Of a DNA stretch of 64,000 nt, positions 12,313 through 24,309 are shown piece by piece. The notes under the pieces are model-generated. The model was not told where the DNA came from and did no database searches. It saw nothing but the letters and a program-made list of their open reading frames with translations. Origin of the DNA: Hygrocybe punicea (taxonomy: Eukaryota; Basidiomycota; Agaricomycetes; Agaricales; Hygrophoraceae); assembly GCA_963556145.1 (NCBI GenBank), contig OY744470.1:248001-312000 (forward strand), read 5' to 3'. The first letter of the stretch is position 1. Each line of letters starts with the position of its first letter. Both the position numbers and the translations under genes were made by a program.

Positions 12313-12475
12313 GAGCACTTTACACTGAGCCACACATTCCTAGTGGAATCCGAGGAATCTGAGCGGATTCCAAGTGGAATTTCACCCAGCCAAATTATTA
12401 ACTCCATCACCTAAAAATTCATTCCAAGTCCCAATAAATTCCAAGTGGAATCCACGGAATTCCGTGTAAAGTCCG
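12313..12475 (+). repeat. Left terminal and subterminal repeats of element B
   Basis: The terminal repeat CACTTTACACTGAGCCACAC... is followed by several TTCCAAGTGGAAT / GGAATCC motifs, partly palindromic (ATTCCAAGTGGAATCC). Confidence 0.8.
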
Positions 12476-12723
12476 ATGCACCAACCACTGGAGACCCAAT
12501 GAGGAAAACATGAGAAAACTTTTATACTATATTTAATATTATTACTATCAATATTAATAATAACAACCATTTAAATAAATAAATATTTAATGAGGGTGGA
12601 TAAACCCACAAAATACAACAACAGGTTGAACGGCTTATATATGGCTGCGCTCGTGCACGGACCATCGCACACATGTGCAGAGTGCGAGTACGTCTCCATC
12701 AACTGTTCTCAACACTGACAACA

Positions 12724-15263
12724 ATGCCCAAGACTCGATCTAACGTCAATATGACCTGAAGTGGCCACGCCCGTGCTGCCTCACCCCCCAAACTGAAGAG
12801 AAGCCAAACGAAAAAGACTGGCGGCCAGACGAAAAGCCCAGCCAAAGCAACTGATGACCAACCAGAAGCTAAACCAAGAAGAAAAATGGCCGAAAGTGAG
12901 TCCAAAGTACCCGTTTTCATTAACTAACAACATAATTTACATGCAGGATGACGTCCGTACAATGTTTAAGCAAGGATTCAGCCGCAGATGCAGCAGGGCC
13001 ACCTACCCATCTCACCAGGTAAAATTTTCATTTTCATTTACATACTGACACTTATTATCGTTGCAGGACTGAACACGTGTTGCGTGACAGTGGCCTCACC
13101 ATTGTGCCACCCGCACGGACCCGTGCTGCCACCCTTGGACCTCCCACCTCTCCCCAAATCTCACCCTCCACTGGACGACAATGCCGATCTGACCAGGCAC
13201 CAGCCGTAACCCATTCCGCAACCAGGACCATCGCAAGACGTGATAACGAGGGGGAAAGCCAGGAGGGCAGCGAGGAGAGTGGCGAAGAGAACAGTGCCAA
13301 GGAGAGGGAGAGATCCAGCAAGAAGGACCACGAGGACCACGAGGATGAGGACGAGGACGGTGACCAGCAAGATGACGGAGGCAAGGCCATCGATGGTCGT
13401 TGTGCCGTCGCCCCCAAACAACCCACGGTGGGCTCCTTTGCCCACCAGCAAGGTGACAGTGGTGAGGTCGGTGGTGGCAGCAGTGCCGGTGCCCCCAAAT
13501 GACCCACGGTGGGCTCCGTTGCCCACCAGCAAGGTGACAGTGGTGAGGTCGGTGGTGGCAGCAGTGCCGGTGCCCCCAAATGACCCACGGTGGGCTCCGT
13601 TGCCCACCAGCAAGGCGATGGTGGCAGGGTCGGTGACGGCAACATTGCTGGTGCCCCCAAAGGACCCAGGGGAGGTGCTGTTGCCCACCAGCAAGACGAC
13701 CACAACATGTTTCGTGATAGCAGCAGCGCCGGTGCCCCCAAGCGACCCAGGGCGGGTGCTGTTACCCACCAATATGACAACGACGGTGACAGTGGTGGTG
13801 GTGTTGCCCCCAAAGACCCTATTGCCCACCAAGAGGATGACGATGGCGACCACAGTGATGGTGGTGCCCTTGTCCCCAAACGACCCAGGGCAGGTGCCAT
13901 TGCCCACCACCAGGATGACAATGGCAAGTTTGGTGACAGCTGTGGTGCCGTTGCCAAGTTTGGTGACGGCCGTGGAGCCGTTGCCCCCGAAGGACCCGGC
14001 GCAGGTGTCATTGCCCACCACCAAGATGACGGCCATCGTGTTGTTGTGCCCAATCGACCTAATAGCACCATGATTATCAGTGATCCATTCGATGATGATG
14101 ATGTATTCAATGACAGCGTTGGTCATTCCCCTCGGCAAACAACTCCACTGAATCTCCAAGGTGCTTCGCGTACTATTGGTGGGATTCTCCATGGTCGTGC
14201 CATTGGTAATATCTATAACATGGCTGATGGTGTTTCCTGTGAGTCGACTCAGCCAACCGATGTGCCTTATACCCCTGTGACTGGTAAGGTCCTTCTGTAC
14301 AACAGTCGTGAACCCAGCACTGTTCCGATGATGTCCATCAAACATCAAATTACTACGAAACTCGCACCTCTTCTTATAAAGCTTGGGATCAAGTATTCTC
14401 CTATTAAAAGTAAGCTCTGATTTCGTGGATGCGAAAATAGACTAATACCTTGTCAGGATTGAATAAGCGTGTTTATGTTCGTGAGTCTGGTCTGTTAGGG
14501 GACGTTACAATGATGCTCTCGAAGATGATGAGGTGGTTATGTGGCAAGCTGAGAATGGTCAAATGTCCCTTCCTATTCTCATTGTGAGCCATAATTCCCT
14601 TAAGATTTGTGTTCATGCTAATGGCTTGTGCTCGTATAGGATGATGATGACAATTTCTTGCCAACTCAATTTGCTTCTCATGTTTCTACCATATTGCTTC
14701 CTCCTGTCACCATATCGTCCTCCCCATTACCAACTGCTATGGCACAGCAACTTGCCAACCAACTTGGGGTATCGTTACATCTTACTGATCGTACCGACAC
14801 CTCTCTTGCTTTTGCCTATCAGCAATACAAGGGTTATGTAGAGGCTACCAAGACCCTGGAGAAGATGATAGTTGCCAGGACTTGGGTTGGAAAGAGGCCT
14901 ACAGGAAATGATCTCATTGAAATTTTTGTTTCCAAGTCTATGTGGTTTTCTCATTACAGAACTACATTTCCAAAGCTGTCCCAAGATCCCCTCATGCTGA
15001 TGTGGCTTGAGAAGGGTGAGGATATGCCCAGTGACTTGGAGGCATGGGGTTTTCAGAAGTCCAGCTATCATTTCAAGGACTTGTTGGATTATGTTCAGAG
15101 AGGGGGTCCTATGATGCCAGTAGCTGATGTTAGGGAGGAATTGGGAAGAAGGACAAAGGGAAGAGAAAGGCAAAAGATGATGGAAACCAGAGGAAGAAGG
15201 AGAAGAAAGGAGGAGAAGCAAGGATTAGGAAACACTCCGGATTGTGAGTATAAAGTGCAATGA
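12724..15263 (+). pseudogene. Element B upstream gene: basic/acidic repeat protein of unknown function
   Basis: The frame begins MPKTRSNVNMT, is stopped by TGA at 12757, and continues as a basic Lys-rich tail. An exon at about 12946-13018 and another from about 13067 follow. The latter reads PPARTRAATLGPPTSPQ, then an acidic KDHEDHEDEDEDGDQQDDG tract, then an imperfect 27-residue repeat (VGSVAHQQGDSGEVGGGSSA...). Two repeat units end in TGA (13500, 13581) where other units have CGA (APKRP). Later exons read FDDDDVFNDSVGHSPRQ (about 14095) and, from about 14640, AFAYQQYKGYVEATKTLEKM and FVSKSMWFSHYRTTFPKL, a conserved block I have seen in Agaricomycete hypothetical proteins. It precedes the transposase in the same orientation. 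The long minus-strand frames here are shadows. Confidence 0.6.
13409..14040 (+). repeat. 81-bp coding tandem repeat
   Basis: About eight units with a period of 81 bp (27 codons). The two units at 13500 and 13581 are nearly identical, and the downstream ones diverge and shorten. Because the period is a multiple of three, long frames are open on both strands. Confidence 0.8.
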
Positions 15264-15300
15264 CAATATAATTGTGCTTTCAATGATGAATAATTTTTCT

Positions 15301-17628
15301 AGTCTAATGTGGATCACTATCTTGCTGTTGAGTTTGTTCCAACAGCTTATGAAAGCCATTTTCTGGGCTTTTCATTCCAATGCTGCCATAGCCTATTTAT
15401 GTGTTGTTCTGGTGGTGCTTGAAGCTTTACCACTAGCTTCTGCTGCAGCTATTCAAGATCCATTCCCCGACATTCCATTTGCTGTATTCAATCAGTTCAT
15501 TGCCTGTCATTTCAGCTCCAAGATAACTCTGGTCACTGTCTTGACCATTTTGTTTTCCCTTACAGAAAACCCAGAGTTGCTGAATCTGCATGCTAGACAG
15601 CAGAACCCAGTCTACTCAGGGGAGAACAAAGGAAATGTGACTGGATGGATCAAGGCACTTGCTCGTGGTCTAGAAACCAGATATGGTCATGAGACCAGCA
15701 GACTTTTCCAGGCATCTGAACATAGATCAGATATGTCTGGAGAAGAAGTGACAAATAATATTAGCATCAAGTTGAATGCTCTGTCACAACTGCTAGCCTT
15801 GTATCCATATGATGATGATGGGCATTTCCAGGGCAAGCTGAATGCTGTGTCAAGAGAAGAAATTGAGCCTGTATATGTGCTTTGTCCAGATGTCATGGAA
15901 TGCAAGACCATGGATTGCAATCCTCGTTCATTGATCCAAGCCACTCGCCAATGGGATATCCCCAAGGTCACATTAATTAGAGGGATCAATATCTTTGATG
16001 AAGTTCAACTTCTCAATGGAAAATGACCCGATTGTGACACCAGATATTTCCCTGACCATGAACGTGCATGATCTGATACATCTGGGGAGTGGAATAAAGT
16101 CTATTTGAATCCTGCCAAATATATAAAAGTTGGCAGTGGGATTTGGGTGGATCATGTCTTCTCTGGAGCAGTTTTGAATGGGATATATAGCTTCCACGCA
16201 TCAGCATCTGCATTTGCAGAATTCTGGAATGACAGCTTCTGGACTACACAGAGAAGCAACTCCAGAAAAGTTTCTCACCAACAGATTTGGCAAGCCTTTG
16301 TCCAAGAGTCTGTGCGGATGGTTGCTGCTGGTTCCAATCAGACATTAGTGCTTCAGGACTCACTCAAAATTGTTGAGGTCACTAAAGGAGCATTTAATGT
16401 CTTGGGCTTGAATGGCATTATCAAGAATGCTCAGGGTCATGCTTGCTCTGAATGCACCCATGCATACAAGGCTGTTGCAGATATTATTACTGGTGATGAC
16501 CCTGCAGCCTTAGTGGGGCATGATGAGAACAGAGATGTACCTGTTCTTGAGGGTGAGGGTGCTGATTTGGCAGCACGAGATGCAGCTGAAGCCAGACAGC
16601 ATGCCATTCAAGCAAGGCAACCTGGTGTGGTGGCTGAAGCAATGGATGTTGATGACCAACTTGCACCTGTAGTCATGGCAGTTGTGGATGGGGTTGTTAT
16701 GGGTCCTAAACACTGCGACTTTGATGGTTGTACCGCAGAACTTCAAAATTCTCGTGGTGGAGTCTTCTGCACTCAGCATCTTGCTGAATATGGTGCATTG
16801 TGTCGTGTCTGGGATTGCAACAATGAGAAAGTTGCTGGAACACAAACATGCAAGACACACCAAGATCGTTGGAATCAGCATCTTGTTTGTCACAATCACC
16901 AAAGCTATTTGGGTGTGCGCAGAATGTTACGCAGAACAGAAGAAGAAAATCTGCCTTGGATCGCACAAGTGGCTCAGGAAACTCAGCCTCATGATCAGGA
17001 AGCTGTTGAACCCACATGATTGAATCATTTTACAGCTCCTTGATTTTATTGTGTGGAGACCATCTGTGCTCCTTGTGGAGTGGTGATTGCTTGGGTCAAG
17101 TTTGCCAAGTCTGAATCACCTACCAAAATCCTCGAGTTTCTGCAGAGTGTTTATCCAACACCTGCATCACAGCCATCATATATTGCCATTGACAAGGCAT
17201 GTCTTCTTCTTCGTACTAGCATCAGCAATGGTAGCTGGGACATATGGAAGAACACCACCCGATTTATAGTTGATTCTTATCACTATGTCAATCATCGAAC
17301 TGAAGATTATCTTTGTCATGCATGGTGCAATCCTGCTCCATTGAATGGTTCTGCACCAAACTTGGTGGTTGTAGAGAATGATAGGCATGGAAGGCCACAC
17401 TATAAGTGGGCATTCAATACTCAGGTAATGTGTTCAAATATATTGGTAAAAAGACTTTACTTAACTTGGATTTCTAGGCATGTGAGCAGCTGAATGCATG
17501 GTTGGCAGGATATGAGTCAGTTCTCAAGAAAATGACTATTGGTAACTTTGACTGGTTCATGCACACTATGCTGTTTGTTCACACAGAACGAGTGATAAAC
17601 AGGTAACAAGCACAAGTGGAATCAGCTA

Positions 17629-17662
<34 letters not shown>

Positions 17663-17696
17663 GAGTGATGACTATGGAATTGATATGGATCAGTAA
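15301..17696 (+). pseudogene. CxC5/CxC6-type KDZ transposase, interrupted
   Basis: Order seen: N-terminal region with NPVYSGENKGNVTGWIKALA (15608); CxC5 cluster YVLCPDVMECKTMDC then PDCDTRYFPDHE (15878-16065); [18 protein letters not shown]; CxC6 cluster [12 protein letters not shown]...FCTQHL...CRVWDCNN...CKTH (16710-16860); then a separate exon block VETICAPCGVVIAW...YIAIDKACLLLRT...IVDSYHYVNHRTEDY...WCNP (17053-17425), an intron at 17426-17477, and ACEQLNAWLAGYESVLKKM. It ends in a run of Asp. Stops: TGA at 16024 exactly where a zinc-ligand Cys is expected (GK-stop-PDC), TGA at 16069, and TAA near 17605. The family match is strong. The copy is not functional as read. Confidence 0.85.
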
Positions 17697-18339
17697 TTAG
17701 CAATTGAATTGTATATTTATTTATTCTCATCATATATGAGATGTCTACCCAGATCAATTAAGTGAGCAAATTTTCAATATTTGCAAGACATCAGTTGGAC
17801 TCTGCTCAAAATTTTGGCTACTCAGTCCAACATAGACTTGACTATGAATATACATTTGGGACTTAGAATGAATATCATCTATAGATCAAAATGAATGCAG
17901 ATGGATCTGATGCCAAGCTGGGTCAAGAAGATGAGTGATGTGATAATGAACAGTCAAAAACTGTAGGGCATTTCTGAAATAATGGAATACCATTTGGGAA
18001 AATATGCATTAGTAGGCTTGGACAGTATGCACAGTCACTTGTGACTATGCATACTAAAGGTTGCATGATGAGTCATGCAACCTTCTCCAGAATTTTTCAC
18101 TTCTTATTATGTAAATAAGATCAATGAATGCTTGTATTTGCAAGATTAATCATCCATGATGAACATCCCTATATAGGCATATGAAAGCTGTTGATCCAGT
18201 ACAGTCCAATTACTTCTCAGTGACGGCTTGTTGATCATCTTGTGTAGGAGCAATCTTGCTTCTTGTGGTCTTGTGATTGGTTGGCCAAGTGTGAAAATAT
18301 GATGAATAATCAGGTAGTCAATTGGATGCTCAAGGGAAT
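17697..18339. other. 3' non-coding part of element B
   Basis: AT-rich sequence with no gene. Short direct repeats of TTGTGACTATGCATACTAA type occur near 18030-18080. The subterminal GGAATCC array starts at about 18340. Confidence 0.4.
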
Positions 18340-18789
18340 AAATATTTTGCTCGGAATCCACTCGGACTCCACTCGGAATTCCTACCAAATATGGAGCGTG
18401 GGAAAATATTGCCTAATTTGGTTAGCATGCCCATTGTATACCCAATGCCATATATAAGGTCAGAATTGTTTTATTTACAAAATTGAGTGAGAAAAATGCA
18501 AAAAAGTCGAAAAAAGCCAGCACTTTTCAAAAACTCAGCAGGATTCCAAGTGGATTCCGAGTGGATTCCGAGTGGATTCCTCATGATTCCTTGTAAATAA
18601 GCATACCCCATGAAGACCAATGAAAATCCAAAAAAATGACCATTCCAAGTGGAATTTACTTGGAATCCGATCGGAATATTAAAAAGCTAGTGCTCTACAA
18701 AAAGAGATTCCATTCCACTCAGAATCCACTCGGAATCCTCGGACTCCGATCAGATTCCATAGGAATGTGTGGCTCAGTGTAAAGTGTTG
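18340..18789 (-). repeat. Right subterminal and terminal repeats of element B
   Basis: About ten copies of GAGTGGATTCC / GGAATCC-type motifs, including three head-to-tail copies at 18548-18580, followed by the terminal repeat that ends ...GTGTGGCTCAGTGTAAAGTG. Confidence 0.8.
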
Positions 18790-19039
18790 GAAAAATGTGA
18801 CGAAATGCTTGCCGAGACATTTGTTTTCTCATCATATTCATGATTGTCAGATCCTATCACAAAACTCAATCTTGTCCTCTCAATAATCATCATTTCCTGT
18901 GCCTTTTGGAAGCAATAAGCCCCAATTCAGCTGTCTTGCTGCTTTTATCTATGACAATGAGTGTGAAAAACTTGCAATATGCTGGAGAAACTTGTCAATG
19001 CTGCCAATCCTGTGCTTACATAATCCAGCACACATAGTC

Positions 19040-20490
19040 ATGACATTCATGTTACTTGTCTTAATGATACTTATGATTATCTGGGCTCCGACAGTTGCAA
19101 CAGTCATATGATGTTGGGTCATGATGTGATGCCCCACAGGAGAACATCCGCTGGGAGTTACCCACAGGTTGAGCATCCTCCCTCCATGGCAACATGGTCT
19201 TCCCTCGGGTATATTGCTTCAGATGACTTGCATGTCCATATAGTTGTCCTCATCCACCTGCAGTTTCACCCTTCTTGAGTAACGAGCAAACCATCCTGCT
19301 AACTACTACTGCCATCCAAGCATGCTTGACCTGCAACCAGCCAATTCTCCATCCAAATAACCTAGAGTTCATTTGGCCAATCAATGTAAGGGACTGCGCC
19401 ATCTGAGCATGCTCGACTCATGGACGTACACATTGGTCACTGCAGACATGAAGCCGCTACTTGACCATGCTTGACTTGTGGACCAAAAGGCTGCGACTCG
19501 AGCATGCTTGACCCGCGGACGTATGCATTGGTTGCATGCTCAACCTGCAGACATAAATATGTCCACTACAATGCCCCTCCATCCATGCATGGCTCTGTGT
19601 CAGTTTATATAATATAGACTTCATCAACTCTCAGTGTCCACAGGTAGGTATGCTCAAAACACTAGACACAAGTGTTTTGTGCATATCTCATTCAATACTT
19701 GTCCGTTTTGCATGATCCGCGGCTTAAAATATCCGCGGGAATCACATCCACCGATCCACCAGGGTGCCGTGGGTCGAGCATGCTCGGGTCGCGGCGTGTG
19801 TGTCTGTGAATCAAGCTTGCTCAAGTCATTGCTTGTATGTCCATGGGTCAAGCACACTCAAGTATGTCAATGGGTCGAGCATGCTCAAGTCATGGCTTGT
19901 CTGTCCACGGGTCGAGCATGCTCAAGTCGTGGCTTGTTGCTCCAATGCTCAAGTCATGGCTTGTTGCTCCACAGGTCGAGCATGCTCAAGTCGCGGCTTA
20001 TCTGTCCGTGGGTCGAGCATGCTTGAGTCGCAGCTTGTATGTCCATGAGTGTTGTATGTCCATGGGTTGAGCATGCTTGAGACACAGCTTGTTGGTCCAC
20101 GAGTCATGTATGCTCGAGCTGCAGCTTGTCTCTCCACCAGTTGAGCTCACTCGAGTCATGGCTTGTTGGTCCATGGGTCAAGCATACTCAACCTGCAGCT
20201 TCATGTCTGCAGCAACCAATGTGTACGTCTGCAGGTTGAGCATGCTCGAGTCACGGCTTATTGGTCTGTGAGTCGAGCATGCTCAACCCACGGCTGCCAT
20301 GTTTGCCAGGTAAGCATCCTAGGTTTGTTGGAATCTTAGATGTATCATACAAAGACATACTTAATATATTTCTATTCATTGAGTGTGTTCGATGCACCAA
20401 ATACAGATGCCTGCAATCCAAGTATGGGCAAATTGCAGAATGCTATAGCTTGATTCTGCAGGTTGAGTAAGCTCAACCCGCGCATATGTT
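19040..20490. repeat. Array of GAGCATGCTC palindromes
   Basis: An imperfect tandem and partly inverted array. Units of about 33-40 bp read GTCCATGGGTCGAGCATGCTCAA... at 19770-20300, and the complementary arrangement with CAACCTGCAGAC occurs at 19380-19570. At least seven exact GAGCATGCTC palindromes and several one-base variants are visible. The short frames across it are not credible genes. Confidence 0.75.
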
Positions 20491-20872
20491 TCCACCGTGT
20501 ACAACACAGCATTCACAGGGCCAAAAACATACATGTGGTATGTGGTAATTTCCATTTCTCACAAGCCAAACGCTAGTCTTAGCCTAACTGTTCTACAAAA
20601 CACTATATACGAACAAACCTGGTCGGAATTTGCTTCAAATTGTTGAAAAACAACCTCTAACTAACGGTGCGGAATACTTGATTTTACTACAGTTCAAAAT
20701 ACAAACATGGGCGAAATGCCCAAGCCCTGTTCATACTTCACTTAAACTTCACACCTCAGATCCCTCACTATTCTTTACTTCACAAACATTCCCATAACAT
20801 ATTTCAGTTTTCACCACATATTACTGGAGATGAATGATTTCAAACACTACAATTGGACCTTCGGGTTCAAGT
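20491..20872. other. Stretch without a recognisable gene
   Basis: Positions 20600-20720 resemble 1420-1540 (AATACAAACATGGGCGAAATGCC), a degraded dispersed repeat. The rest lies downstream of the CRN-kinase stop codon and would include its 3' untranslated region. Confidence 0.45.
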
Positions 20873-23251
20873 TCAAAATAGTTTTTGTAACATTGCTATG
20901 TCATGTTGTCGCCTCATCACAGCCATCGCCATAACGCCCTCCGGCCAACTAATTTCCTGCGACATTAGAGGTGGATACTTAGCTTGGCCATCTTCTCCCG
21001 CCCAGTTGAAATCAATCAGCTTGACGTAACCATCCTTTGTAACCAGGATGTTCGGTAGACGGAGATCGCCAAACACCAATCCATGTTTGTGCAACAGTTT
21101 GAGGGCGCACTGGACTCCGGACCGCACGGTTTCTATTGTTCCTTGTTTCATTTTCGCCTTTGCCACGGCAAGTGTTTCTCCATCAACGTACTCCATAACA
21201 GCCAAGGAAATAGACTGATAAGACGGTTGATCACTCTTGAATCGTGGTGATCCGCAATAGAGGAGTTTCGGTGCTAAACCAGCATCCGCCAGCAAGCGGT
21301 GCGCCTTTTCCCCATAGCGCTCAACAAATTTCACAACGATGTCCTGACCTGCCTTTGTCCGTGCCCGAAGAGTGGTGCAGTCGAGACTGTTTTCCAAAAA
21401 GCCAATGTATTCAAACTCAACGAGTCCATCATTGTGAGGGTAAGCCGTGATTGAAGGGAAGTAACGTGAATCAGCAGGAAGATCACTGATCGGATGCAGA
21501 CCATCGTAATAGGAGTTGAGTTTTTCCAGACTTGCCTTTAGAGCATGAAAAATTCTTGCGACGTGGGCGATGTGAGGTTCATTTAGAACAGAGTCTAATC
21601 CGACCCAAACACAGTCGGTCAGACGTTGAACAATCACGGCGTCCGTGATAACTGCACCAAGGATCGCGATCCACGGACCCGCGCTGGCTATGAGAAATGT
21701 GGGACAGCCAGTAGCGTTTCGAAGCATTTTAAACTAAGGAATGAAAAGTAAGAAGGAAATGCAATGAATCATGGACTCGCATACCCTGGACTGAGCCCAA
21801 CAACGGCCTGCAGACAAGCCAGCTTGTGTTGATGGATCCGAGCCACCGTCTCCGAATTCATTTTTATCTTCCTTCAGAAGGAGCAGGGAGCACGCCTCGT
21901 TTTTCACCACTTCCACGATGCCGTCCGGATTCGTTTCGTCTTCGTTCCGTATCATTTGTATGTCGACACCAAGAATACGGCAAAGAAGCGGCGTCAGCAC
22001 CACTCGGCGTTTGGCCTCAGTTTCATAGATCGCCGATGCAGCTTTCATGTACTCCGTAGTTTGGCGGATAATGTCATCGGGAACAGGAACAACATTCTTT
22101 TTCATATCATCCAAGAAATGTCCGAAAGCGGGGTGAAACAATTGAACAGGAAGTGAGACACTCGTCCTGGGCTTGTCCGCCTTGTAGCGGCCGTCGTAGA
22201 TGGAGTAATTGATCTGGGATTTCGTGTACTTGGATGACTTTGCTGAGTCAGTGGGAGCTAACGCTTTCAAAATGCACAAGATGACGTTTTGAAACCCTTG
22301 TGAATGGTGTTTATCGAGGACGGAGAGAGAAAGAAGAAAACGTGCGCACTTTTATGCAAAGCGCTGATTTGATCTCTCCTCTCCTCTTCTATTGCTTCCT
22401 TCTCTGGATCGGGACACTTCACTATGATATGAAGATGTTTGAATGCAGGGTTGGGAAATATTTCTGACAGCACGTCGGTAGGGTCCAGTTTCTGAGCACC
22501 GTTTATCTTGTCAGGGTGTTCACATCCTTCGAGTACCGTCTGACGATCCTCCGGAGGGATGGAAACCTGCCCAAAGATATGAGCCGTGACATCTGAGACC
22601 CTATCCGTAAACTCACCTTCCAAAGAGTAAGCCTGTCAGCGGGAATACGATCGAAATCCGGCTTCTTCTCCTCCTTTATTGCTTTTTTGAGTGCGCCAAC
22701 AGACTTTTCCTTGGCGATTTCGACAGGAAACACGCAATCCGCCCGCTCAAGGAGTACCCAGCAATTCAGTGTGAAGATGCTTGATTGTGGCACAGACGAG
22801 CCTGCATGAGAAACCGAATGAATCACGATGAGCTATGGAACAGAAGGTGGCTCACCAACGCGCGGAGATCGTACAACGATGTGGAGTGTTTTCTCCGTGG
22901 GTTCAGGATGGAAAATGTCCAACAGTGTATCTGCCTCTATCAGCGCGTCATCGTCGAGAAACTGGCGTTGGGTCACTTTCTTCTTGAGGCTCTTGTCGAT
23001 CGTGATAGATTCCTTGCGAAAGCGGGAATGTAGCTATGAACTCGATCAAAACGGAAGAAACTAAATACCTGCCAGAGTGTGAGTTCAAAGGCATCGACAT
23101 TGGCAAAGGCAGCTGGGTTCTTCTTCAAGATTGCGTTCTTCAGGTCGTCCACCGTCCGAGTATCCTTGATGGAAATGGAGAACGACTGATTAGACACGTC
23201 GAGAATCCAACAGAAGAGAGTGACGGTGCGGGTTGGATTGTTTGACGGCAT
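20873..23251 (-). CDS. Crinkler-type protein with two tandem CRN N-terminal domains and a kinase domain
   Basis: Six exons with GT-AG introns kept in frame: 23251-23069, 23012-22856, 22801-22617, 22566-22350, about 22263-21785 and 21733-20873, giving about 693 residues. Exons 1-2 encode one ubiquitin-like CRN N-domain (TLFCWILDV...TVDDLKNAI...ELTLWQ, then LHIVVRSP). Exons 3-4 encode a second (TLNCWVLLE...SVGALKKAIKEE...RLTLWKVSIP, then LHIIVKCP). Exons 5-6 carry a linker and a kinase-like lobe: VVKFVERYGEKAHRLL, AVMEYVDGETL, HKHGLVFGDLRLPNILV (catalytic loop with GD in place of HRD, then N) and VKLIDFNWAGE (DFN metal motif). CRN proteins are known from oomycetes and fungi, and some carry kinase C-termini. 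No signal peptide is seen. No frame break is seen. An alternative is two merged genes, but the exon 2-3 join is phase-consistent and lacks a stop. Confidence 0.8.
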
Positions 23252-23408
23252 TGATGAGCGCTGGGCGTGGCGGTGCGGTTGTATTCGTTCTTGGATAACG
23301 GCTTACATTGTAAGCCTTACAATGACTCACTCGTTCTTGTCCCATAGCGATGGTCTGAACGTACGTAGATCTCCCAGTCATCATGCTCCTTGCATTGACC
23401 TCTGAATA

Positions 23409-24189
23409 GTGGGACAAATGCGAATGTTCTCCCGAAGACAACTTGTCTGGCGACGAGTTAACCCAAATGCAGTCCTGCGGTACCTGTCGTTCTCAACTAC
23501 GAGCTCATGTCCCCGAATCATCTTGTTTATATCACCCAGAATTGAGGACAGTAGTGGAGCTGTCTGTACTGGCGGGCGTCTCCCTTCGAAATTCCGATTT
23601 CCCTTGGCTTACCCATCTCACGATCTTTGTTAACCCCGCTACGGCCTTGCAACAACCGAATTTCCCATCTTTGACGCATATGAGACTTGACTTCGAGCTC
23701 TCGCCCTTCTTCCCCTTCAAGATGTCCTGGTTTCAAGCCAACTCCGCAAACTTGAAACAGATCATGAGATCCAAGTTGGAAATCCTTCTCCTCGCTTTTC
23801 AAATTGACTGCCACGATGTGGAAGGAGATCACTCATCGTCCGTTGAGATACCGCCGCAGTATGAAGGGGAGTTTGTTGGGGATGGGAGAAATCTTGGACT
23901 CGAGGATCCCCGTGTCGTAACTGTCGTCTCGGAGGAAGGGTTTGCGTACCCATGCTCGCATCGTTCCTGGGGAATTGCAGAGGCCTGGGTTGGAGGTAAA
24001 ATTTCAACAGAAGGGGAACTATTTGACTTCAACTTCGCTGGATTTCACTCTCAACTTACTCCCCTTGTAAGTACTTTTGAGTCCTCTGCCGACCTTTGCT
24101 CAAGTATTACCTTTACTAGTCACAAGAGAAGTTGTTTGGTTGATAAGTGTACCGGGGGTCCTTCACTTATGTCCTTCACAGACCAATAA
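23409..24189 (+). CDS. F-box/LRR-like protein fragment
   Basis: The open frame from about 23443 reads CGTCRSQLRAHVPESSCLYH, then leucine-rich strands (LTHLTIFVNPATALQQPNFP, SLTHMRLDFELSPF), then SKLEILLLAFQIDCHD and a polar C-terminus ending at 24189. The LTH-L spacing resembles the C-terminal leucine-rich part of mushroom F-box proteins. No F-box is seen upstream and the frame has no credible ATG near its start, so it is probably a remnant or lacks its first exon. It diverges from the CRN-kinase gene. Confidence 0.35.
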
Positions 24190-24309
24190 GAACACTTGCT
24201 CAAATCTGAGCCAGACGCTGTAGTTTCTGCAAGATTGTGTAGGTGATCCCTTGCCGTCACCGTTGGCTGGTATATAGTTAGATCTGTAATATCATCTGAG
24301 TGCACTTTT

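Larger units (their letters stand above)
12313..18789 (+). mobile_element. KDZ-superfamily DNA transposon, element B (6.5 kb)
   Basis: The exact 8-bp direct repeat GAAAAATG lies at 12305-12312 and 18790-18797. Just inside, CACTTTACACTGAGCCACAC (from 12316) is matched in reverse complement at the right end, followed by subterminal arrays of the GGAATCC / GAGTGGATTCC motif on both sides (12345-12470 and 18340-18770). It carries a repeat-rich upstream gene and a CxC5/CxC6 KDZ transposase, both with stop codons. The exact 8-bp duplication fits the KDZ/Zisupton group. Confidence 0.88.

Noticed and set aside
13055..14348. Minus-strand frames of 351 and 395 residues
   Set aside because: They are open because of the 81-bp repeat. 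The plus strand has the consistent exon structure and the conserved downstream blocks.
16024..16026. TGA at a conserved Cys of the CxC5 cluster as possible selenocysteine
   Set aside because: Fungi of this group are not known to use selenocysteine, and another TGA follows 45 bp later at a non-Cys position. Simple decay is more likely.
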